In this document: positions 1 to 10,738 of the stretch, in pieces
Position numbering within the stretch: the first letter of the stretch is position 1
How the letters are laid out: each line of letters begins with the position of its first letter
Assembly (NCBI GenBank): GCA_902651635.1
Contig: CACRSC010000006.1
Span: forward strand, 351,320 to 415,319
Reading direction: 5' to 3'
DNA: 64,000 bases
Source of the DNA: Mastigamoeba balamuthi
Taxonomy: Eukaryota; Evosea; Mastigamoebida; Mastigamoebidae
Position numbers and translations under genes: made by a program
The notes under the pieces: model-generated
Databases searched by the model: none
Seen by the model: only the letters and a program-made list of their open reading frames with translations
Told to the model about the DNA's origin: nothing

Positions 1-948
1 AGTGCCCTTCTGCATGAGGAAGCCCTGCACGCGCTGCTGCATGACGGGGACGATGGAGCGCATGAGGTTGAAGCCCACCTCCGACTGGAAGCGGACGCTG
101 TTCACGCGCACGACGACCCGCAGGCCCACGCCGAGGTGGCGCACGTCCGTCGACGGCGAGGGCACCGACAGCTGCTCGCCCTCGGACGCCGGGGAGAGTG
201 ACAGCGGCAAAACCGACGACGACGACGACGACGACGTGGACGATGCGGACGTGGTCGTTGTGGGGGCGCTCCACTGCATGGTCTCGTGGCCCTCGATGGG
301 CGGCGAGTCCTCGAAGCCGTCGTCGTCGTGGCTGTCGCCGCTGCTGCCCGCGGCGCCCCGCCTGGCGCGGCTCTGCCTGCCCGCCGGCCGCGCGTAGACG
401 GCGAAGGGCTCGCTGGTCACGACGACGCCCGGCGCCAGCTGCACGCCCAGCACCAGCAGCGAGCACCTCAGGTGCCTCCGCGACGACGTGCAGCGCGGCC
501 GCACGACCGCCCTGTACGACTCCAGCCCCGGCGGCAGCTCCTCCTCCTCCACCTTCACCCCCTCGCCCCCCTCGCCTGCGCGCGGGCAGGGGGCGACGTC
601 GAGCACTTCGCCGCAGCGGTCGCACTCGACGGGCTCGACGCCCGCGCCAGCAGAGGACCTGCAGGCCCGCGCCGAGAGCAGGGCGGCCAGGACGTCGGCG
701 GGGCGCAGGTTGCGCGCGGCCCGCCAGCGCGCGGTCAGCAGGAGGTCCGCGTGGAAGGTCTTGTGCTGGTGCAGCACACGCGCGTCGAGGCCCAGCACGG
801 GGCCCTGGAACGCGGCGAAGATGCGCTCGTCGCGCGTCGAGATGCCGCGCGCAGCCGAGGCGGGCGACAGGGGGAACGGCCCGTGCAGCAGCGACGCGCC
901 GCAGAGCGGCACCGCGGCGCCCACAAACGCCGCCGGCTGCATTTGCAT
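1..948 (-). CDS. Unknown protein, 3' end outside window
   Basis: An open frame runs from an ATG at 948 (MQMQPAAFVG) down to base 1 with no stop, about 316 residues, so the gene continues past the left edge. I do not recognise the family. The first ~160 residues are a folded-looking segment ending in a motif C-x-SSR-x-HL followed by hydrophobic strands and TSEPFAVYAR. The middle is low complexity: acidic residues and a poly-Ser run encoded by a GAC/GTC repeat near 215-240. A second conserved-looking segment (VGLRVVVRVNSVRF) follows. The C-x-SSR-x-HL block recurs in the gene at 21093-22023, suggesting one family, perhaps an immunoglobulin-like fold. That is inference. The reading frame is well supported by high GC at third positions and its length; the function is open. 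Confidence 0.6.
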   Translation of the reverse strand, partial: MQMQPAAFVGAAVPLCGASLLHGPFPLSPASAARGISTRDERIFAAFQGPVLGLDARVLHQHKTFHADLLLTARWRAARNLRPADVLAALLSARACRSSAGAGVEPVECDRCGEVLDVAPCPRAGEGGEGVKVEEEELPPGLESYRAVVRPRCTSSRRHLRCSLLVLGVQLAPGVVVTSEPFAVYARPAGRQSRARRGAAGSSGDSHDDDGFEDSPPIEGHETMQWSAPTTTTSASSTSSSSSSSVLPLSLSPASEGEQLSVPSPSTDVRHLGVGLRVVVRVNSVRFQSEVGFNLMRSIVPVMQQRVQGFLMQKGT

Positions 949-1432
949 CGACTGCTTTTCCGCTGTGGCAAATTGTGCGGGGGGCAAAAAGTGCTATTTG
1001 GACTCGCAGCCAAGCGAATCGAATCCGGGGCGATTTACCGCCGATTCCGGTGTTGGGTACAGGACGAGTGTGACAGGCCGGTGTCCCGACGCGTCAAAAA
1101 GAGTGTGCCGGGGTGGAACACACTGTAACTGTGACGTCACGCGACACGCGGCGCCGGCGTGTCTTTTGTGGCGGGATATGACAAATCCACACACGGGAGA
1201 ACCTTCTCTGACGAATTCGGATAAATGGCCCATTCGGAGCAGTGCGAACGGCCTGCGCCTCGGCGGGTGGGCCCCCACAGGTCGCACAGTGAAGGGGCCT
1301 TGGCCTGTTTTGTCCTCCAAGGGCCGGCCTTTGCGCGGAGAATCTGCTCGAGATTTCCTCCTCCCCCCTGGGAGATCGGCGGGTTCGGTTCCGTCCTCTC
1401 CGGGTCCTCTCGGTCCTCTGCGGGCGGCCCAA
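949..1432. other. Divergent intergenic region
   Basis: This stretch lies between two divergently transcribed genes and must carry both promoters. It is less GC-rich than the flanking coding regions and I see no conserved TATA box or other recognisable element. Open frames crossing it lack homology and have no coding bias. Confidence 0.5.
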
Positions 1433-2389
1433 ATGGACGGCGTCTGGGGCCAGCTGGGCTCGTCGGGCGACGGCATGCCCGTGCCCGACGAGTACGCGAT
1501 CGAGCACACGCTGCTCTCGGTGCCGCCGCCGGACCCCAGCGACGACGTGCTGCGCTCGATCCTCGCGCTGCTCTCGCCCGCGGACCTGAGCCTCTCGTGC
1601 GCCCTCGTCTGCTCCTCCTGGCGCCGCGCCGCCTACTGCTGCCCGCTCTGGCGCCGCCTCTGCGCCCAGCGCCACGTCTGCCCCCCGGGCGACCCCCCGC
1701 AGGGCTCCGCCGTCTGCCGCGAGGCCCTCTGGCGCGAGGCCTGGGCCCAGAACGAGTCCTCCTCGCGCTCGGCCGCGGACCCCGAGCGCTTCTGGTCCGC
1801 CGTCGCCTGCGCCCTCGACGAGCTCAGCGCGCAGGGCGTCGGGCGCTGGTGCGCCCCCAGCGCGGTCCGCGCCCGCGACTACGACACGCGGTTCGCGCCG
1901 ACGCTCGGCGCCCGCGAGCGCGCGTTCGTGCGGGCGCTGGGCGGGCGCGCGCGCAAGGCCCACGGCGTCTGCTCGTTCCTGGGCCACAGGGGCATCGTCC
2001 TCGAGCTGCGGCGCGGCGAGACGGTCCGCGGGGGCCCCGTGGGGCTCCGCGTCGACACGCTGGCCCGCGCGGCGGCCGTCGCGGTGGTCTTCGCGTGGGC
2101 GCACGAGTGGGGGCCCGGGGCCATCGCGGGCGAGCCCACGTGCCGCTTCGCCGACGTCGAGGAGGCGTTCCTGACGGGCTCGGGGTACTTTGTCGACGAG
2201 TGGGACGACGACGGGGTCCTCGGCGGCGACGACGACGCGCCCAGCACCTTCGCGGGGCTCGTGGTCCCGCAGGCGGAGCTCGTCGATCGGGCGTGCGAGG
2301 AGATCGTGCTCGTGGCCGCCGCGTCGCGGACCAGGTTCTGGGCCTTCTTCGCCTCGGACACGAGCTCTGCCGTGTCCGACACCGTGTGA
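1433..2389 (+). CDS. F-box protein
   Basis: Single-exon gene of 318 residues starting MDGVWGQLGSSG. Residues ~35-80 contain an F-box-type helix bundle with the signature VLRSILALLSPADLSLSC, then ALVCSSWRRAA and LWRRLC, the usual L-x3-L..D-L...V-C-x2-W pattern. F-box proteins recruit substrates to SCF (Skp1-Cullin-F-box) ubiquitin ligases through Skp1 binding. The remaining ~230 residues have no repeat type I recognise. They include ARERAFVRALGG and an acidic stretch (DEWDDDG) near residue 255, and would be the substrate-binding part. The ATG chosen is the first in frame after a pyrimidine-rich leader. It converges with the gene on the other strand, whose stop lies 91 bp away. Confidence 0.75.
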   Translation: MDGVWGQLGSSGDGMPVPDEYAIEHTLLSVPPPDPSDDVLRSILALLSPADLSLSCALVCSSWRRAAYCCPLWRRLCAQRHVCPPGDPPQGSAVCREALWREAWAQNESSSRSAADPERFWSAVACALDELSAQGVGRWCAPSAVRARDYDTRFAPTLGARERAFVRALGGRARKAHGVCSFLGHRGIVLELRRGETVRGGPVGLRVDTLARAAAVAVVFAWAHEWGPGAIAGEPTCRFADVEEAFLTGSGYFVDEWDDDGVLGGDDDAPSTFAGLVVPQAELVDRACEEIVLVAAASRTRFWAFFASDTSSAVSDTV

Positions 2390-2480
2390 GCGTTCCTGCT
2401 GTTCTGCGAGGCGGCACAAACTGCGTTCGTTGTATTGATAATTATTGGTGGTGTACTGGCCGGGCTTGCTGCTGCTGCAC

Positions 2481-5259
2481 TCAGACAACCATGACGCTCG
2501 ACGGAACAACGGTGAAGCGGAAGATCTTGCCGCACTTCTTGAGGTGCGTGGTACGCTCCTCCGCGGACTTGTTGGTCACTGGGGCGGGCCACGCAGTTCA
2601 GAGTAGGCGGGAGGGATGGGACGGGGCGAGGGGGGGCACCACTTACCTATCATCTCAGAGAGGTCGTCTACCATCATCTTGTTGACGTTAAAGTACCCGT
2701 GCGCAACGCTGTTGATGTTGGACGTCAGGTCGCCCGCGTCTATTACGTCGAGCGTGTCGGGCGAGGGCCACTCGCCCGTGCCCCTGACCGTCCCCAGCTT
2801 CCTCCTCCTCGACAGGCTCTCGCTCAGCTTCAGCGCCGTGTCGCGCGAGTCCCCGTAGATGGTCACGCGCCCGCAGTACTGCAGCAGTGCCGGGTCAGTT
2901 GATCGCGTGGGCCGGTACGGGTGGCGTACGAGGTCGAGCTCCTTGAAGTCGTTGAGGAACGTGTCGTAGTCGTAGTCGGGGTTGAGCAGGATGAGGTTGG
3001 CGAGGTCGATCTTGCACATGCCGGACGACGCCGTCGCCGGCGACGGTGGCAGCGCCATCGTGGGTTCGTGAATACTCCCCGTCCTCCTCATCCTCGCCCT
3101 GTCCTCTGTGTTGTTGCCATTCCGTGTGAGGCTCATGAGGCACTGTGTTCTTGTGCGTTGAGTGGTGCGAAGAACCTCGGCTGATGCTGTTAAACTGCTC
3201 CCTGAGCTCCGAGAAAGCCCTGAGGAAGAACCGCGACCCGAGGCTGTGGCACATGACGTGCAGCCTGCGGAGTTTGGCATTGGCGATCGACTTGATGAAC
3301 GCGCCCAGATCCCTGCGCGCCCGTGTCAGCGAGCGGTCGCCAGCGGGTGTGTGACGCGCCTGTGGAGGTCTCTGTCCGAGGCCATGTCGCTGGCGCACCA
3401 GTAGCAGCAGTGCGACGTGCTGCTCGGCCAGTTGAACACGAGCGGCACCACGTAGCGCGGCAGGTGCGCCAGCGCCAGGAACTGCCCGAACCTCTTGGCC
3501 GCGTCATCGAGGTTGTGGTCGAAGCCGTGTATGAACAGCAGCGCCTCCTCGTTGGCCACCTCGGCGTCTGGCCCCACCCACGGGCCCTGTACGACCAGCC
3601 GCGGGCCCGCGCCATGGCCGGGGTCCGCGATCGATATTGTCACGCTGGACGGCGGGGCACAGTCGGCGACAGGCAGCGGGCGGTGGCCAGACAGGGCCAC
3701 GGCGGGGTGCCCACCGCGGAACGCGCCCAGGCTCACGACGACGGACTTTACGGGCTTGCCGTCGTCAATGTGCCTGTACAGCTTCCTGGCGAGCATCTTG
3801 CGCACGCACTCGCACACGGACCGGGACTCGCACTGGCACACCGCAGGCTCCAGCAAGTAATCGACGCACGGGAACCCGCGGAAGAAATCGCCAGAAACGC
3901 AACACTCTACCGACGCCACTCCCATACGCAACGGGGTCCTGGGAGATAGCGTGAGATGACTGAAGCGCAGGGCGAGCGCGCACTTGTCAAGCCAGTAGCG
4001 CCCGCCGGCATCGGAGGCCACGATGATACGCAGGTTAACGAGGACGCTGCGGGTGTCGTTCTCGATGCTCTCGAAGGGGCCTACGGGCTTGCCGTCGTGC
4101 CAGTGGCCCCGCAGGGACTCGCCCTGGTACGACGAGTCAATCCACGTGCCCGAGCCCTCGGGCCTGCCGTCGACCAGCGCGCCCTCGTACACGCAGACGG
4201 TCGAGCTGTCGCACCACCCGCAGCAGCTGGACGTGTTCTGCTCGATCTCGTATCTCGAGGTCGTCGCCCCGGCCTCGCGGTACTGCCGCACCCGCCAGTT
4301 GGCGAACGCCCGGAACCTCTTGAGGCATCTTTTTTGTGCGTACACGTCAGCGAGAGGCAAAAGTGACGTACGTCGTGACGGTGCGGTGTGATCTTACGCG
4401 TTGATGTAGTAGAATGCCCAGACACAGGCGACGGTGAGGATGACGACGCCGAGAGTGACGATTCCGAGCACGGTGTACTCCTTGGTCTTGTAGTAGAGAG
4501 ACAGCAGGAAGAACGCCATGATCGCGAGGTAGACCTCGATCAGGACCAGGCGCACCACCAGCCTCACGCGCCAGGCAAGCAGGGCCATCCCGAGAGACGC
4601 CAGACCAGCGAGAATGAATTCCAGCACATAGTTCACAGTCCTGCAGGGAAATGTGCGGTGAAGATACTTGTAGATACACTCTGCCGCTGTGGGGGGATCT
4701 TGTGGGGAATCACCTGCCATAGTAGGTGATGGAGAAGTACAGGTAGAACGAGTAGAGGCAGCTGAAGAACAGCAGCCAGAGCACAGAGTAGCGGTCTGGC
4801 CGCGAGTTGGTCAGGGTCTCGAGCGTCATCCTCTTGAGCTGCCTCATCTTCATCGCGTGGAACGTCCTGCCAAAGCGCGTGGGGGCGTTGGGGTCCGTCG
4901 ATCGCGAAATGTATCTGGATAATCCTCCCCTGCGAACCTCTCGAGCCCGACCTGCTCCTTGGAGAAGAGCGGGTGCTGCGCCTCGATGGCCGAGTAGCCC
5001 CCCGGGGTGCACGACTGCGGCCGCGCGGGTGGCTCCGCGGACACCCGGGGCCCTGCGTCGCTGAGGGGCAGCAGCTCCGAGTTGGGATGGGCGGCGGCGT
5101 CCTCCTCCGCTATCGGCGATCCCACCGGGACCGACAGATTGTCGTACCTGCGCGGCGCGGGCGGGTACAGCGGGGCAGCAGGGGTGAGGGCGTGGGTGCG
5201 CGGGCGCCGTTTGGCGGGAGGGAAGTTGCGCGGTCGAGTTACCCGCGGCGGCTAGACAT
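2481..5259 (-). CDS. Multi-TM protein with MORN motif and C-terminal alpha/beta hydrolase (DUF900-like) domain
   Basis: Reads leftwards as one spliced gene. Exon 1 (5243-5259) encodes MSSRRG; introns I can place with matching phase are 5148-5242 (95 nt), 4641-4713 (73 nt), 4329-4397 (69 nt) and 2579-2646, and two more junctions lie near 3340 and 3120. Between 4938 and 4914 a frame change needs either a 23-nt GT..AG removal or a longer 101-nt intron. The product has an N-terminal cytosolic tail, then a hydrophobic segment (SVLWLLFFSCLYSFYLYF) and about three more TM helices ending VACVWAFYYINA. A MORN-like block follows (YEGALVDGRPEGSGTW, WHDGKPVGPF), then a hydrolase domain with LLFIHGFDHN, the nucleophile elbow CHSLGSRF and the late Asp/His region (NPDYDYDTF, VAHGYF). 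DUF900 proteins are serine hydrolases related to lipases. The substrate is unknown; location in a membrane is inferred. Confidence 0.7.
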
Positions 5260-5452
5260 GGAGGGAACTTGGAATGATGATTGATTTTTGGTGCCAAAGC
5301 AGAGAATCTTGCGATAAATCGCAGAACTGGTCAAGAATCTAGAGCACACGTGCACTCTGACGATTAGGAATATCTCCGAGCAGAGAGGGGCGATGGTGTT
5401 GGCTCTCTGTTGTTACCAAGCATAAATGTGTACAGCGTTGCTCCCGTCCCTC

Positions 5453-6663
5453 TCAGTCGAGCGGACGCCCTCCCGCCGGGCAGTTCCAGAGTTTGTCGCA
5501 GTCGAGCAGCTGCATGTCGATCTCGTTCTTCTGAGCGACCTGCTTGCTGGGCGCCGGGGCCTCCTGCTGGTCGTCCTCCTCGTCCTCGACCATGTTCCAC
5601 TGAACCCCCTTGTCGTCGTCGTTGTGCGGCCGGTCGGCAGGGGAGGAGGAGGCGACGACCTTGGCCGTCGTCACCACGATCGGGATGACCACCGAGAGCG
5701 GCAGCGCCTCGACAGCGATCACGCACTGGACGGCGAGGATGCCGTTGGACTCGCGCTCGATGTTGGGCCCGCAGCCCTCGGGCACCCGGACCCTGAGCGC
5801 GAGGTCGAGCTCGCCTCCGGGTCCGACGCGCTCCGCCACGATGGGGGGTCGCTCGCCGTCGACGTGGCAGGCGAACGTGTGGCCCTCCATCACAGCGGCC
5901 TGTATCACTCGCGCGTGGATCGGCTCCAGCACCCCTCCCGCGTCGTTGTGGACGCTCAGCGCCAGGGGGATCGTCTCCCCGGGGCACCACACCGCGCGGG
6001 GGATCTCGACAGAGAGGCTCGACAGGTCCAGGCGGTCCGTGCGGCCGACGGGCGAGAGCATCGCCGCGCACTCGTCGATTCCGACGACCCGTGTCAGCGT
6101 CGCCACGCGCTCGCACTTGACGCAAAGGCGGGGCCACGACCGCGTCATGCACGCGACGACGACGTACTTGATGGTCGCAGCCCCAGGGCCCGCCGACGCC
6201 GACGTCATCGACTCTGACGAGAACGACGGGGGGCAGCGAGAGGGGACCGGGAGCTCGAAGCGGAACGACGTCGGCGACGGCACGGGGCCGACGACGAGGT
6301 CCTGGCGCAGGCGGAGGAACTCGTGCGAGTGCTCCTTGGTGACCCGCTCGCGCCACACGGCGCTGCTCACACCCACCAGCGACACGTGCAGGCCTCGTGA
6401 GCGCGCGGTGCTGCCTGTCACGTGCAGGGTGCCCGTCACGCTGTGTCCCGTGGCGAAGACCTGCGTCACCAGTGACGTGAGCGATGACGTTTCCCGCGGT
6501 TTTTCTTTGTGGGGGCGAAGAATCGCGTGTCCGCTTTGCCCCGAACAGGCGAGGGGGGAGGGCACGGAAATGCAACGATCTGTGTGCCGTATCCGTTTGT
6601 TGGCGCGCGAGCGGGAGGGCACAGAGAACGCACCCCGGAATGGTCGAGATCGAGGTGCAGCAT
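5453..6663 (-). CDS. Arrestin-fold (ARRDC/Vps26-like) protein
   Basis: Two exons: 6634-6663 (MLHLDLDHSG) and 5453-6460, joined across a GTGCGT..GACGCAG intron; phase 0 restores LDLDHSG-VFATGHSVTGTLHV, a textbook arrestin_N start (charged strand, then a turn and V-x-G-x-L-x-V). The product is about 345 residues. The N-domain covers roughly residues 1-155 and the C-domain starts near SLSVEIPRAVWCPGETI, the second 'pGe.i' turn of arrestins. The tail is acidic (NMVEDEEDDQQEAP). Alpha-arrestins act as adaptors between membrane cargo and ubiquitin ligases or sorting coats; no PPxY motif is visible, so an ubiquitin-ligase adaptor role is not supported by sequence. The gene is transcribed in the same direction as its neighbours. 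Confidence 0.75.
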
Positions 6664-7417
6664 GTCGGAGACGGGGGCTGTGTGCCTGAGCTGAGGCGGT
6701 GCTGCAGTGCTTTTCGGCACCGACGACGAGGAGGAAAAACACCCCGAGGCGAAAAGGGGGCTGCTCTGCGAAACGAAGATCTGCGGCGCTGCAGGCTCCA
6801 GCACGCTGGGGATAAGTGCCTGGGGAATTGGGGGAGGCGGTCTGCGGTGGTAAAACCAGACGCCGGTGCGGGTGTAGTCTGAGGTTTTTCTTTGGTTTAG
6901 ATAAGAGATATGGGTTGTTTTCAAGATAACAGATAGCAGATAGAGATTTCCGTTGCGGGTCCAGTCACTCGTGTTCGTCTGTGCCTCCTTGTACACTCGG
7001 GCCTATGAAGCGCCCACGGTCCCCCGGGCCACTCGGCACTCTGTACGGCTGCGCTACTGGGCGGGCTCTTGCATAGCCTCCCCGCGTTTCTTTCCTCCCC
7101 CATTGGAGAATTACAGTGGGGAAACTCGCTGAAAACTCCGAGGTCCGGAGTGCAGTAGTTGCAGATGCGCGGATTGCACTTGATCACTACGTGCTGTGTG
7201 CATTGCTTCTCGCCCTTACGAACAGTTCTCCTTCGAGTCTGAGGCGGACAGAGGCAGGAATGTGTGGGTCACAAACACTGGTGGAAATGCTGCTGCTGTG
7301 CTAGCGGGCAAAAAAGCGGGAAATCGGTGAACACAGTTCTTATCAATGGAGTAATGAGGGCAAGAGTAGTAGAAGAGACGTTGTGTTCTAGGTCTGACAT
7401 CGTTGGCGATGCTCTCT
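6664..7417. other. Intergenic region
   Basis: Lies between the start of the arrestin-fold gene and the stop of the Hsp70 gene. Translations in all frames are short or low complexity and I see no motif. It should contain the arrestin promoter and the Hsp70 3' end. Confidence 0.4.
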
Positions 7418-8976
7418 TCACTTTGTGGGGTCCACAACCTTAGAAGTCGCGCTGTCCTTCTGAGCGTCCTTGGGCGACGACTCAGCACTCGCCTTGGCAT
7501 CGGACGGCGCCGCGTCGCTGCCGTGCAGACCCTGGAAGCACTCGATCGTCGCTCCCTGGAGGTCGCTGGTGCCCTTCTTGATGGCCTCGAGGTCGTCACC
7601 GCTCGCTGCGGTCTTGAGCTTGGCGATGGCCTCGCTGAGCTTGGAGACCTTGGCCATGGCGACCTTGGACCCGAACTGCTGGATGGCACTCTCGGCGCTC
7701 AGGACAGCAACCTCGGCCTGATTGCGCGCCTGGACCAGCTGCTTCGTCTTGGCGTCGGCGTCCTTCTGCTTCTCGGCCTCGTCGATCATCTTCTTGATCT
7801 CGCTCTCGCTCAGGCCACCGCTCGACTGGATGCGAACTGCGATACCATCATCCCCTGTCAGGTTTACGAGCACGAAAAGGTTTGGGAGGAAGACATACTG
7901 CCGGTCTCCTTGTTGGTCGCCTTGTCCTTCGCGGTGACGTGAACGATCCCGTTGGCGTCGATGTCCTGAAAGGCAGAGCTGTGAGCATCAGTGGCACGGG
8001 AAAGGCTCGTACGAAGGCGACTTCGATCTGCGGGACACCGCGAGTTGCAGGGGGGATGCCGACGAGCTTGAAGTGGCCCAGGAGCTTGTTGTTGGTGGCC
8101 ATGGGCCTCTCGCCCTGGTACACCTTGACCTCGACCTCGGTCTGGCCGTCCTCTGCAGTCGAGAAGACCTCCTTGCGCTTGGTGGGTATCGTGGTGTTCT
8201 TGGTCACGATCGGCGTCATGACGCCGCCGAGCGTCTCGATGCCCAGCGTGAGCGGCGTGACGTCGAGCAGCACGATCGACCTGTTCTCGCCCTTGAGAAC
8301 GCTGCCCTGGATCGCCGCCCCGATGGCGACGGCCTCGTCGGGGTTCACGCCCTTGTACGGCTCCTTGCCGAAGAAGCTCCGGACCTCCTCGACGACGCGC
8401 GGCATGCGCGTCATGCCGCCGACGAGGATGACCTCGCTGATGTCCTTGGGCTCGATCTTGGCGTCCTTGAGGCACTGGGCCGTCGGCGCCAGCGTGCGCT
8501 GGATGAGGCCCTGCGCGAGCGCCTCGAGCTTGGCGCGCGTGATCCTCGCGTGCAGGTGCTTGGGGCCGTTGGCGTCGCTGTAGATGTACGGCAGGCTGAC
8601 CTCGGCGGCCATCGAGCTCGACAGCTCGCACTTGCAGCGCTCGGCGGCCTCGCGCAGGCGCTGCAGCGCGAGCTTGTCCTTGGCGAGGTCGATGCCGCCG
8701 TTGGACTTCCTGAACTCGTCGACGAGGTGCGCGACGAGCACGTTGTCGAAGTCCTCGCCGCCCAGGAACGTGTCGCCGTTGGTCGCCTTGACCTCGAACA
8801 CGCCCCCGGCGATCTCGAGCACGCTGACGTCGAACGTGCCGCCGCCGAGGTCGTAGACGGCCACCAGCCTCCCGTCGCCGTCGGTCGCCCTCAGCCCGTA
8901 CGCCAGCGCCGCCGCCGTGGGCTCGTTGATGATGCGCAGCACGTCGAGCCCCGCGATGCGCCCCGCGTCCTTGGTC

Positions 8977-9009
<33 letters not shown>

Positions 9010-9571
9010 CACGTGACGACCGCCTGCGACGCCTGGCCCTCGCCCAGGTACCTCTCCGCAGTCTCGCGCATCTTGGACAGCACCTGCGCGCCCACCTCGG
9101 CCGGCGCCCGGCGCGACCCGCCGGCCTCGACCCACGCGTCGCCCGAGGGCCCGGGAACGATCCTGTAGGGCACGCTCTTCTGCTGCCGTACGACCGTCTC
9201 GTCGTCGAACCTGCGCCCGATGAGGCGCTTGGACGCGTAGACGGTGTTCTCGGGGTTGGTCACCGCCTGCCGCTTGGCCGGCGCCCCCACCAGCACGCCG
9301 TCGGCCGTGTACGCCACCACAGACGCCGTCGTCCTCGACCCCTTGGGGTGCACCGGCGGCGTGGTGAGGGCGAGTTGAGCGGCGGGGAGGATGGGGGCAC
9401 CTCGAGGTTCTCGAAGACGGTGGGGTCCTTGCCGGTCATGCCGGCGACGCAGCTGTACGTCGTGCCGAGGTCGATGCCCACGACGCGGCCGAACGCGCTG
9501 CTGGCGGGCGCGGCCGCAGCGAAGCGCCGCGGGGCCTTGGCCGACAACACCTTGGCCGACGCGCGTAACAT
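7418..9571 (-). CDS. HSPA9-like: Mitochondrial-type Hsp70 (DnaK/mortalin class)
   Basis: Four exons (9401-9571, 8013-9341, 7899-7965, 7418-7854) with introns of 59, 47 and 44 nt give 667 residues, the usual length. The ATPase domain shows [34 protein letters not shown] and [12 protein letters not shown]; it has [10 protein letters not shown] rather than the cytosolic loop. The substrate-binding domain begins [19 protein letters not shown] and contains [31 protein letters not shown] and [12 protein letters not shown]. The first ~28 residues ([20 protein letters not shown]) are Arg/Lys/Ala-rich with no acids, a matrix-targeting presequence. It lacks the EEVD end of cytosolic and the KDEL end of ER forms. 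In mitochondria and related organelles this chaperone pulls in preproteins and serves Fe-S cluster transfer with Mge1 and J-proteins. Confidence 0.95.
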
Positions 9572-9802
9572 CGTCAGCTCGCCTTGTGACACAGCAATGC
9601 ACAGGAGCAGCTCCCGAGATAGATATTTTCTCCACGCGCGATTCAAGAAAACGGCGGAATCTTTGTCCCAGAGAGATACTGGCATTCAATTGTTCTGCTG
9701 TTCCCGGTATTGAAATTGGATTGAAGAATAGGAATGCATCATTGTTGTGAGAGGCACTTGGCATTCAGTCTAAAACGGTGCAGTAGGGAGTAGTGAGCAG
9801 CT

Positions 9803-10738
9803 TCAGGCGACGATGGTCGAGATCATGCCGTTGAGACCGCACATGTTCTTGCCACGGGCCATGCGGATGTAGCCGTTCTCACCCCACGACGACCCCCACG
9901 AGTTGCGGACGGTCCAGTAGGCCTTGCCGTTCTCGGTGCCGTAGCCGACCAGCGCGACGCCGTGGTCGAGGGTGGTCCCGCACTTGGCCGAGTCGAGGAT
10001 GCCCGACTGGTAGTTCTGGAAGACGGCCTGGTCCGCCTCGATGGCGATGGAGAGGGGGCCGTACTGCTTGAGGTACGAGATGACAGTCTCGTCCGACGAG
10101 ACCTTGCCGAACGCCTTGTTGCTCGAGTAGTGGTACTTGGCAGTGAACGCCCTGCACCTGGGGACGGAGCCCGAGCCCGAGACGTAGGGGTAGTCCGACT
10201 CCGAGGTGAGGCCGTTGGCGACGATGTACTTGTCGGCGTTGGCCATCAGACCGCCGTTGCAGCCCGAGTCGGTCTTGTCGCACGAGACGAGCTGCTGCTC
10301 CGAGAGGGCGACGACCTGCTGGTTCTTCTTGTACCACGCGCCCTCGGCGTTGGCGATGGCGCTGAACGCCCAGCACGAGCCGCACTGCGCCTGGTCCTTG
10401 ACGGCGGGGAGCCACGACCTCATGTCGAGCGAGTCGGCGTTGCTGTCGGCGGTGACCTCGAAGTCGCCGGGCTGCTGGGCCTCGAGCTTGGTGGTGTAGA
10501 TCGACTTGAACTCGGCGTTGGTCAGGTCGCTGAACTTGTTGAGGCCGAAGCGGGCGCCGTGGTTCTCGAGGTTCAGGCGGTTGACGATCGCGAGGTTCTC
10601 CTCGAAGATGTGCATGCGGTACTTCTCCTCGGCCGCGGTGTACACCTTGCCGTGGGCCTTGGACCACGCGCGGAACGCGTCGACCGACGAGGCCGAGGCG
10701 ACGGCCGCGAGGATGAGCACTGCAACGACTGCCTTCAT
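9803..10738 (-). CDS. Cathepsin L-like papain-family cysteine protease
   Basis: Single exon, 311 residues. An N-terminal signal peptide (MKAVVAVLILAAVASAS) is followed by an I29 propeptide (FRAWSKAHGKVYTAAEE, an ERFNIN-like helix around residues 38-60, and FGLNKFSDLTNAEF). The mature enzyme starts near residue 100. The catalytic site is complete: oxyanion Gln116, Cys122 in QCGSCWAFS, His in LDHGVALVGYG and Asn in VRNSWGSSWGENGY. The conserved disulfide motif CNGGLM is present. ERFNIN plus GxNxFxD classifies it in the cathepsin L/H group, which digests proteins in lysosomes/food vacuoles or is secreted. The start is fixed by the signal peptide; the track of open frame upstream uses a non-ATG codon. 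Confidence 0.95.
   Translation of the reverse strand: MKAVVAVLILAAVASASSVDAFRAWSKAHGKVYTAAEEKYRMHIFEENLAIVNRLNLENHGARFGLNKFSDLTNAEFKSIYTTKLEAQQPGDFEVTADSNADSLDMRSWLPAVKDQAQCGSCWAFSAIANAEGAWYKKNQQVVALSEQQLVSCDKTDSGCNGGLMANADKYIVANGLTSESDYPYVSGSGSVPRCRAFTAKYHYSSNKAFGKVSSDETVISYLKQYGPLSIAIEADQAVFQNYQSGILDSAKCGTTLDHGVALVGYGTENGKAYWTVRNSWGSSWGENGYIRMARGKNMCGLNGMISTIVA

Noticed and set aside
2-1128. Long plus-strand open frames at the left edge
   Set aside because: They are Arg/Ala/Pro-rich antisense shadows of the minus-strand gene at 1-948; GC-rich coding DNA leaves few stops on the other strand.
8073-9713. 546-codon plus-strand frame over the Hsp70 gene
   Set aside because: It is antisense to a fully conserved Hsp70 and its translation is compositionally biased with no motif.
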